In this document: positions 1-4,261 of the stretch, in pieces | Numbering within the stretch: the stretch's first letter is position 1 | How the letters are laid out: every line of letters begins with the position of its first letter | NCBI GenBank assembly: GCA_025355835.1 | Contig: JANXYW010000046.1 | Span: 1 to 6,591 of the forward strand | DNA length: 6,591 nucleotides | Direction of reading: 5' to 3' | From: Chloroflexota bacterium | GTDB lineage: Bacteria; Chloroflexota; Dehalococcoidia; DSTF01; JACRBR01 | The notes under the pieces: generated by a model | Database searches by the model: none | Told to the model about the DNA's origin: nothing | Seen by the model: only the letters and a program-made list of their open reading frames with translations | Translations under genes and position numbers: made by a program

Positions 1-542
1 ACGACTGCGCCACCGCGATACCGTTGCCTCCGTTGCCCGATACGACACAATCGCTGATCATGCTGTCTGCGTCGGCGACGATGCCGCCGCCCGTGTTCGA
101 GCGTATCGTCAGACGCTCGTAGCGGGCACCGATAGCCGACGGTCCCTTGATCGCGACGCCGGGCCATGCGGCGACGGCGCCGTTGCGGACGGTGATGTTG
201 CGATTCTGAAACCCCAAGTCAATCGCGTCGAACGCGCCTACCACGCCTCTCAGCGTAAAGCCGTTGAGGTCGATGGTGACGTCCGAAACAATCACAGTGA
301 TGCCAAACTGGCCGGGCGAAGCTGTGATGTCTCGTGTGAGGTAGTACGAGCCCGGTTGTGAGATCGCGAACCCTGAGGCAGAGATCGGTGTGCGTGGTTC
401 CACGAGAGGCGATGTGGACCCCGGCGGGAGCGGCGGGTCAAGCGGGCCGCCGCGCACGACACCCGCATACGACGCGATGACCGCTACGGCAAGTGCGCCC
501 GCGACAGCCCAGGGCGGCGCGATCCAGTAGGTTGCGTTTCAT
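1..542 (-). CDS. Right-handed parallel beta-helix repeat protein, partial, frameshifted near its start
   Basis: The start is the ATG at 542-540, chosen because GGAGG lies 6 nt upstream. That frame gives MKRNLLDRAA and then goes wrong, reaching a stop after some 35 codons. The frame 1 base away is open from 538 to the window edge. Dropping one base near 512-514 joins the two into a basic N-terminus followed by the hydrophobic stretch WAVAGALAVAVIASYA, a signal peptide or membrane anchor. After it comes a proline-rich linker (PLDPPLPPGS), then PGSYYLTRDI, VTIDLNGFTLRG, NITVRNG and VSGNGGNGI. These are the repeating short strands and Asn/Gly turns of pectate-lyase-like beta-helix proteins, many of which bind or cleave polysaccharide outside the cell. 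About 180 residues are visible; the catalytic part and C-terminus are outside the window, so no substrate can be named. The shift may be a sequencing error or a real inactivating mutation. Confidence 0.7.
512..514 (-). other. Probable site of a one-base frameshift in the beta-helix gene
   Basis: The frame carrying the ribosome binding site, ATG and basic N-terminus stops making sense here. The frame carrying the hydrophobic segment and beta-helix starts here. On the minus strand the run is GCCGCCCTGGG; removing one C from the CCC gives MKRNLLDRAAWAVAG in one frame. The exact base cannot be fixed to better than about 505-520. Confidence 0.55.
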
Positions 543-550
543 TGCAGGCC

Positions 551-555
551 TCCGT
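551..555 (-). promoter_or_regulatory. Shine-Dalgarno site of the beta-helix gene
   Basis: The minus strand reads CGGAGGCCTGCAATG, with GGAGG 6 nt before the ATG at 542. This strong site fixes the start codon even though the frame breaks shortly afterwards. Confidence 0.75.
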
Positions 556-583
556 GGTGCGAACGCGGCGGGGTTGTGCGCCT

Positions 584-612
584 AGCGTACGACCGCCTTC
601 ACCTCCCGTCAA
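584..612 (-). promoter_or_regulatory. Sigma-70-type promoter for the beta-helix gene
   Basis: The minus strand carries TTGACG (612-607), exactly 17 nt, then TACGCT (589-584). TTGACG matches five of six consensus -35 bases and TACGCT fits TAnnnT. Transcription would begin near 577, leaving a leader of about 35 nt that contains the GGAGG site. The promoter sits 50-80 bases beyond the serS stop, so the beta-helix gene is probably transcribed independently of serS. Confidence 0.6.
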
Positions 613-660
613 TCACATGGCGGGCTACTTGACAGGTTTCCGCGGTCGCGCGTTCGGAAG

Positions 661-1944
661 CTACCTATCGGCGCCGATCCGAGCGATGCCGCCCATAAAC
701 GGAAGCAGCACGTCCGGCACATCAATGCTCCCGTCTTCGCGTTGGTAGTTCTCCATGACGGCTATCATCGTCCGAGGCAGCGCCAACCCGGAGCCGTTCA
801 GCGTGTGCGGGAACTCCGGCTTGCCGCCGGGCTCGCGGCGAAAACGGATGTTCGCGCGCCGCGCCTGGAACTCGCCGCAGTTGCTCACGGACGACACTTC
901 CAGCCACTCACCCAGGCCTGACGACCACACCTCTACGTCGTACGTCCGCGCTGCGTTGAAGCCGAGGTCGCCAGTGCAGATTTCGATCACGCGATACCGG
1001 AGGTCCAGCGCGCGGCAGACGTTCAACGCGTCCTCGAGCATCGCCTCCAGTTCGTCAGCCGATCGCTCCGGTTCGCAGAACTTGTACATCTCGACCTTGT
1101 CGAATTGATGGCCGCGCTTGATGCCGCGGACGTCGCGGCCCGCACTCATCTTCTCGCGCCGGAAGCACGGCGTGTACGCGACGTAGTGCAGCGGCAGCGT
1201 CCCCGGCTCCAAAATCTCGCCGCCGTGCATGTTCGTCAGCGGCACCTCCGCCGTCGGCACGAACCAGAAATCCTCTTCGGCGTCGTGATAGAGGTTGTCG
1301 CGGAACTTCGGCAGCTGGCCGGAGTGCCACATCGTCTCTTCCTTCACCATCGCCGGCAGATACATCTCGCGATAGCCGTGCTTGTCGATGTGCAACTCCA
1401 GCATGAACGCGATCAGCGCCCGCTGCAGCCGCGCGCCCGCCCCCTTCAATACATAGAAGCGGCTCCCGGAGAGGCGCACACCGCGCTCGAAGTCGATAAT
1501 GTCCAACGCCTCGCCCAACACGTAGTGCGGCTTCCGCCAGGCGTCGGTGTACTCCTCGCCGTGCTGCTTCGCGACGCGGTTCGCGTCTTCGCTCTTGCCG
1601 TACGGTGTTGCAGCGTCCGGGATGTTCGGGATCTCCATCACGAGGCCGTCGAGCGTTCCCTCGATCGCGCCCAGGATTGGCGTCAGATCGTCGACGCGCG
1701 TCGAGACGCTCTTCATCGCATCGATCAGACGTTGGCGTTCGACCGGATCCTTCGCGGCGCCAATCTGTTTGCCCGCGGCGTTCTGCTCGGCGCGCAGCGC
1801 TTCCACTTCGGCCAGCAGCGCTCGTCGCCGCTCATCCAGCCGCAAGATCTCATCGATGGCAGCGTCGCCAGACGCCGTCTGCCGATCGGCCAGCGACTTG
1901 CGCACGACATCCGTGTGTTCGCGTATGAATTGCAGACTGAGCAT
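661..1944 (-). CDS. serS: Seryl-tRNA synthetase
   Basis: Cytoplasmic class II aminoacyl-tRNA synthetase that activates serine with ATP and charges tRNA-Ser (and tRNA-Sec where present). At 427 residues it has normal bacterial length. Residues 30-100 are the charged, leucine-rich helical arm that grips the long variable arm of tRNA-Ser. Motif 1 is near 160-200. The serine-binding TAEVPLTN is at 231-238, and motif 2 runs from FRREKMSAGRD to HQFDKVE (261-285). GDLGFNAARTYDVEVW is at 325-340. Motif 3 includes NGSGLALPRT and ENYQ (383-401), with its arginine at 391. The C-terminal VPDVLLPFMGG is typical. No active-site residue looks missing. The start gives the standard N-terminus MLSLQFIREH; it has no Shine-Dalgarno, but TAACCT lies 5 nt upstream. 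The gene starts 17 nt after the NUDIX stop, so it may be co-transcribed, start from its own leaderless promoter, or both. Confidence 0.97.
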   Translation of the reverse strand: MLSLQFIREHTDVVRKSLADRQTASGDAAIDEILRLDERRRALLAEVEALRAEQNAAGKQIGAAKDPVERQRLIDAMKSVSTRVDDLTPILGAIEGTLDGLVMEIPNIPDAATPYGKSEDANRVAKQHGEEYTDAWRKPHYVLGEALDIIDFERGVRLSGSRFYVLKGAGARLQRALIAFMLELHIDKHGYREMYLPAMVKEETMWHSGQLPKFRDNLYHDAEEDFWFVPTAEVPLTNMHGGEILEPGTLPLHYVAYTPCFRREKMSAGRDVRGIKRGHQFDKVEMYKFCEPERSADELEAMLEDALNVCRALDLRYRVIEICTGDLGFNAARTYDVEVWSSGLGEWLEVSSVSNCGEFQARRANIRFRREPGGKPEFPHTLNGSGLALPRTMIAVMENYQREDGSIDVPDVLLPFMGGIARIGADR

Positions 1945-1948
1945 GGGG

Positions 1949-1964
1949 TAGGTTAACGAACCTA
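1949..1964. repeat. 6-bp inverted repeat between the NUDIX gene and serS
   Basis: TAGGTT-AACG-AACCTA is a perfect inverted repeat filling the short gap between the NUDIX stop and the serS start. One arm is shared with the adjacent heptamer tandem. It is too short, and lacks a T-tract, to be called a terminator. Confidence 0.5.
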
Positions 1965-1985
1965 GAACCTAAAACCTAGAACCAA
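1958..1985. repeat. Heptamer tandem repeat, four copies, consensus GAACCTA
   Basis: On the plus strand the copies are GAACCTA, GAACCTA, AAACCTA and GAACCAA, seven bases apart. The array covers the last codons and stop of the NUDIX gene (minus-strand codons for LVLGFRF then TAG) and ends 14 bases before the serS start codon. It resembles the short tandem heptamers known as STRR elements from cyanobacteria, but that link is only by form. Confidence 0.7.
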
Positions 1986-2459
1986 CTCGATCGCCCGCAG
2001 GCCCAGCACGCGCACATCCTCCGCGACCGGCATGTCCACCCCGCACGACGCCACGGGCAGATGCTCGTCCCGCCGCAACTGCTCCGCTGTCACGCGGATG
2101 AAGCCGTGATCCACCTCAGCGGCAACCCGTGCGACGCCGGCCAGCGGCCGGAGTACGTACGACATATCGATGTGCTGGTGCGCATCCTCGTTCGCCGACG
2201 CGCCGACGTTCGCGACGATGATCGAGAGCGGTGACGGCAGTTGCGGCAGATTCGTGAACACGTGACGCTGCTCGTGCGGAATCACCTCGCAGGCGATGCC
2301 CGTCTCCTCCAGCGCCTCGCGCAAGACCGCCTGCACAGGATCTTCGTCCGGATCGATATGCCCACCCGACGGCAACCAGATCTGCAGTTTCTTGTGCCAG
2401 TGCAGTAGCGTGGAGTCGCCCTCGACGATAAACCCGGAAACGGTGAAGTGGCGGCGCAT
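1962..2459 (-). CDS. NUDIX hydrolase
   Basis: A 165-residue cytoplasmic NUDIX-fold protein that would cleave a nucleoside diphosphate linked to another group, using Mg or Mn. The NUDIX box is complete: from the ATG at 2459, Gly33, Glu39 and REALEETGI at 47-55 match GX5EX7REUXEEXGU exactly. LPSGGHID just before and within it is also typical. The N-terminus MRRHFTVSGFIVEG fits the start of related proteins, so I prefer this ATG to the in-frame GTG at 2492, which would add 11 unsupported residues. There is no clear Shine-Dalgarno; TACACT lies 6 nt upstream. The substrate cannot be told from sequence. The C-terminal residues LVLGFRF and the stop are encoded inside a heptamer tandem, so the original C-terminus may have been replaced. 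serS follows after 17 nt. Confidence 0.9.
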   Translation of the reverse strand: MRRHFTVSGFIVEGDSTLLHWHKKLQIWLPSGGHIDPDEDPVQAVLREALEETGIACEVIPHEQRHVFTNLPQLPSPLSIIVANVGASANEDAHQHIDMSYVLRPLAGVARVAAEVDHGFIRVTAEQLRRDEHLPVASCGVDMPVAEDVRVLGLRAIELVLGFRF

Positions 2460-2465
2460 GGCCGG

Positions 2466-2471
2466 AGTGTA
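2466..2471 (-). promoter_or_regulatory. Possible -10 element (TACACT) for a leaderless NUDIX transcript
   Basis: TACACT ends 6 nt before the ATG at 2459, about where transcription starting at the A of ATG would place a -10 box. There is no Shine-Dalgarno and no convincing -35 hexamer 16-18 nt upstream, so this rests on the -10 alone. Confidence 0.35.
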
Positions 2472-2498
2472 GCGCAGGCGCTTCGTCGACACGCGAAC

Positions 2499-2554
2499 TT
2501 AGAGCAGGATCGTAAAGCCCTCTTGTGTGCGGAATCGACGAAGATCTCACGCAC
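2499..2554 (-). pseudogene. Remnant of a PIN-domain (VapC-type) toxin with a large internal deletion
   Basis: The GTG at 2554 follows directly on the TAG stop of the small upstream gene and reads MREIFVDSAH. This is the usual opening of PIN-domain ribonucleases, a beta strand followed by the first catalytic Asp (here Asp7). In another frame, the bases up to the TAA at 2501-2499 read FRTQEGFTILL and then stop. That closely resembles the usual PIN end, a phenylalanine followed by a QxGFxxLL tail. A normal PIN toxin is about 130 residues; under 20 codons survive here, in two frames. The simplest reading is a deletion of most of the gene, joining head to tail near 2530-2540. All other catalytic acids are gone, so no RNase can be made. 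The start-frame reading continues into the NUDIX gene out of frame and is meaningless. Identification depends on two short stretches plus gene order, so it is probable, not proven. Confidence 0.6.
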
Positions 2555-2740
2555 CTATGATTGCTTCGGCGATCCGTGCAGATAGTGGTCGAAATTGTTC
2601 GCGCCATCACGCGGCATCCTCGCGATCTCTTGATCGGGGATCGCGTCGCCAAGCTCGATAATCCGCTCCCAGACATTGCGTTCCTTGACTAGGGGGCGCT
2701 TCGGCTTCGTCTTGGGGTTCGCGGCCTTTCGAATCACCAT
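2555..2740 (-). CDS. Small antitoxin-like protein upstream of a PIN-toxin remnant
   Basis: A 61-residue protein with a very basic N-terminus (KAANPKTKPKRPLVKER), a helical stretch near 22-35 (NVWERIIELGDAIP) and a conserved-looking tail, IPDQEIARMPRDGANNFDHYLHG. I recognise this type of short protein, with a DHYL(Y/H)G-like ending, from genes placed just before PIN-domain toxins, but cannot name a family. No DNA-binding fold is obvious; the tail could be the toxin-binding part. Its stop is immediately followed by the GTG of the PIN remnant, as in coupled toxin-antitoxin operons. The frame is intact, so the antitoxin may have outlived its toxin. There is no Shine-Dalgarno; TACAAT lies 9 nt before the ATG. 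It begins 33 bases after the ada stop, so read-through from ada is also possible. Confident that it is a gene; antitoxin role inferred. Confidence 0.7.
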   Translation of the reverse strand: MVIRKAANPKTKPKRPLVKERNVWERIIELGDAIPDQEIARMPRDGANNFDHYLHGSPKQS

Positions 2741-2749
2741 AGTGCACGC

Positions 2750-2766
2750 ATTGTAGCGAATTCGCT
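2750..2766 (-). promoter_or_regulatory. Possible -10 element overlapping a 12-bp palindrome before the antitoxin-like gene
   Basis: TACAAT (2755-2750) lies 9 nt before the ATG. AGCGAATTCGCT (2755-2766), a perfect 12-bp palindrome, touches its upstream edge. Toxin-antitoxin operons are usually repressed through palindromes over the promoter, so this is a plausible operator. No good -35 box is visible, and a 12-bp palindrome alone is weak evidence. Confidence 0.35.
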
Positions 2767-2773
2767 CGAGCCG

Positions 2774-3856
2774 CTACCGCTTCTCGCGCTCCAGGAGCTC
2801 TTGCTTCCGCGCCACACCCCAGCGGTACCCCGAGAGCGTGCCGTCGGCGTGCACAACGCGGTGGCACGGCACGATGACCGCCGTCGGGTTCGCAGCGCAT
2901 GCCATCGCGACCGCACGCGCCGCCTTCGGCCGCCCGATCGCGCGCGCGACCTCGGTGTAGGAGCGCGTTTCGCCGCGCGGGATCTCGCGCAGCGCCTGCC
3001 ACACGCGCGCCTGGAACGCCGTTGCGAGCACATCGAACGGCAACGAGTCGTCGGCGTGACCGTCGCGGATCGCGCGCAGCACGGCGCTTTCGAATCGCTT
3101 CGGCGCGCGATCTTCGCGCGTGAAGTCCGCAGCCGGATACTCGTGGCGCAGCTCCAGTTCGAGCGGCTCGACGGTGTCGCCCAGACAGACGAACGCGATG
3201 CCGCGCTCGGTCGTCGCGATCAGCACCTGCCCCAGCGAGCAGCCCTGCACGGTGTACGCGATCTGCATGCCGCGGCCGCCGCGACCGTACGCCGCCGGCG
3301 TCATCCCCAGTACGCGGCCTGCGCCCTCGTACACACGGCTGCTCGAACCGTAGCCGGCGCGATACACCGCGCCCGTCACCTTCTCCGCAGAACGCAGTTC
3401 TACCTTCAGCCGTCCGACGCGATGCGCGGCGGCGTACTGGCGCGGCGTCACGCCCGTGGTGCGCTTGAACGTGCGCTGCAGATGGAACGGGCTGACGCCG
3501 AACTCAGCACCGAGCTCGCCCAGCGTCGGAGCAGCGTCGCCTGCGATCAAACGCGCGCACACGCGCTCGATCAGCGCGCGCTGTGGATCGCCGCCGGCGT
3601 CGCGCGGATGGCAGCGTTTGCAGGCGCGATATCCCGCGCGTTCCGCCGCGTCCGGCGTCGCCAGGAACTCAACGTTCTTGCGCAGCGGCTTCCGTGACGG
3701 ACACGATGGACGGCAGTAGATGCGCGTCGTCCGCACCGCCGTCACGAACGCCCCATCGAGCGAACGATCGCTCTCCACCACCGCCCGCCAGCAGCGATCG
3801 TCGTCGAGCGCCGTATGTCGCATTTCGAGAGTTTCTTGCGCCATCACCGCAACCAT
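2774..3856 (-). CDS. ada: Ada: methylphosphotriester/O6-methylguanine-DNA methyltransferase and transcriptional activator
   Basis: A three-part alkylation repair protein of 360 residues (E. coli Ada is 354). Residues 20-85 form the zinc-binding N-domain, with Cys48, Cys52, Cys79 and Cys82 spaced exactly as Cys38/42/69/72 of E. coli. The first accepts methyl groups from DNA phosphotriesters, turning the protein into an activator. Residues 92-190 are an AraC-type helix-turn-helix domain (LGELGAEFGVSPFHLQRTFK). Residues 197-360 are the suicide methyltransferase, with PCHRV (acceptor Cys331), the helix arginine 314 and hinge Asn323. All key residues are present, so both repair and regulation should work. 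The start at 3856 is set by GGAGG 7 nt upstream; 29 further in-frame residues exist to 3943 but look non-coding, and a second ATG at 3844 would also keep the whole protein. No alkB or alkA neighbour is visible, though autoregulation is expected from the family. Confidence 0.95.
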   Translation of the reverse strand: MVAVMAQETLEMRHTALDDDRCWRAVVESDRSLDGAFVTAVRTTRIYCRPSCPSRKPLRKNVEFLATPDAAERAGYRACKRCHPRDAGGDPQRALIERVCARLIAGDAAPTLGELGAEFGVSPFHLQRTFKRTTGVTPRQYAAAHRVGRLKVELRSAEKVTGAVYRAGYGSSSRVYEGAGRVLGMTPAAYGRGGRGMQIAYTVQGCSLGQVLIATTERGIAFVCLGDTVEPLELELRHEYPAADFTREDRAPKRFESAVLRAIRDGHADDSLPFDVLATAFQARVWQALREIPRGETRSYTEVARAIGRPKAARAVAMACAANPTAVIVPCHRVVHADGTLSGYRWGVARKQELLEREKR

Positions 3857-3863
3857 AGCAACA

Positions 3864-3868
3864 CCTCC
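3864..3868 (-). promoter_or_regulatory. Shine-Dalgarno site of ada
   Basis: The minus strand reads CTGGAGGTGTTGCTATG, with GGAGG 7 nt before the ATG at 3856. It decides this start over the longer frame to 3943 and over the ATG at 3844, which has no such site. Confidence 0.75.
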
Positions 3869-3927
3869 AGAAGCACCATACGCTCCAAAGCTGCCGCCAC
3901 CCATCCGATTCTTGCGCCCGATGTCCA

Positions 3928-3951
3928 CGCGCTTCGGAATCACCCGCGCTT
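3928..3951 (-). promoter_or_regulatory. Paired AAGCGCG boxes upstream of ada, possible Ada-binding sites
   Basis: On the minus strand AAGCGCG occurs at 3951-3945 and again at 3934-3928, 17 bases apart. They lie about 70-95 bases before the ada start. The motif shares the AAGCGC core of the E. coli Ada box (AAAGCGCA). In a GC-rich genome such a match can occur by chance, and no promoter could be placed beside it. Confidence 0.2.
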
Positions 3952-3982
3952 AGCCGGATTATTCATCAGTCGTTACCGGATT

Positions 3983-4141
3983 GCAGGCGGGACGCCTGCG
4001 CCACGCGCTTGCGTGACCTGGGCGACGGTGCGCGCACAATCGATGGACTGGCCGTCTCGAGTAAATGAGGGCCAACAGGCGAGGGCGCCTGTCCTACATG
4101 CGTCGTTCCCCCGAAGCATGTGGCGCAGGCGTCCCGCCTAC
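3983..4141. repeat. REP/MITE-like element bounded by inverted 20-nt repeats
   Basis: AGGCGGGACGCCTGCGCCAC at 3985-4004 recurs perfectly in reverse complement at 4120-4139; with two flanking bases each the ends read GCAGG and GTAGG. The left copy folds into a 7-bp hairpin (3983-3989 with 3993-3999, loop GGA); the right copy keeps 5 bp. Inside are ACAGGCG-AGGG-CGCCTGT (4075-4092), ACATGC/GCATGT (4096-4101 with 4116-4121), CACGC-GCTT-GCGTG (4002-4015) and the palindrome GTGCGCGCAC (4028-4037). Such modules recur in the intergenic DNA of environmental bacteria and give rise to spurious predicted proteins with QASRLQ- and RRDACAT-like strings; the minus-strand frame at 3966-4223 has both. There is no transposase and no clear target duplication. 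It is most likely a non-autonomous mobile or REP-type element. Confidence 0.65.
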
Positions 4142-4261
4142 AGTCTGGCAGAGCCGGACCGACGCAGTAGAATGCATCCGGCACAACCGGTCGCGTGCGA
4201 ACCAGACCGTGCCGACGGCGCACGAAGCGTCATACTCGACGTCAGTCGCTTGCGAGATCCC

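Larger units (their letters stand above)
3857..4261. other. Gene-free spacer between the CehA-like gene and ada
   Basis: This 405-base stretch separates the CehA-like stop from the ada start. It contains the ada ribosome binding site, the paired AAGCGCG boxes, the inverted-repeat element and a weak stem (CGGCAC at 4179-4184 with GTGCCG at 4209-4214) some 50-85 bases past the upstream stop. No T-tract follows, so I do not call a terminator. I see no believable gene on either strand. Confidence 0.6.

Noticed and set aside
638..659. TTCCG/CGGAA inverted repeat after serS as a terminator
   Set aside because: The stem is only five pairs, the loop is long, and no T-tract follows on the minus strand.
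1105..1956. 283-residue plus-strand open frame opposite serS
   Set aside because: It is antisense to a well-supported core gene, with no recognisable motif and shadow-like composition.
2460..2492. GTG at 2492 as the NUDIX start, adding 11 residues
   Set aside because: The extra residues are not typical of the family. The ATG at 2459 gives the usual N-terminus and has a better-placed upstream hexamer.
2282..2554. 90-residue reading frame from the PIN-remnant start
   Set aside because: Only its first ten or so residues look genuine. The rest is an out-of-frame reading of the NUDIX gene.
3857..3943. ATG at 3943 as the ada start, adding 29 residues
   Set aside because: The extension is Gly-rich and unlike Ada N-termini. 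GGAGG is correctly spaced for the ATG at 3856.
4179..4214. CGGCAC/GTGCCG stem as terminator of the CehA-like gene
   Set aside because: The loop is long and there is no T-run; it may be chance in GC-rich DNA.
3966..4223. 85-residue minus-strand open frame in the spacer before ada
   Set aside because: It lies over the inverted-repeat element, and its peptide (QASRLQ, RRDACAT) is a translation of the repeats. It has no ribosome binding site.
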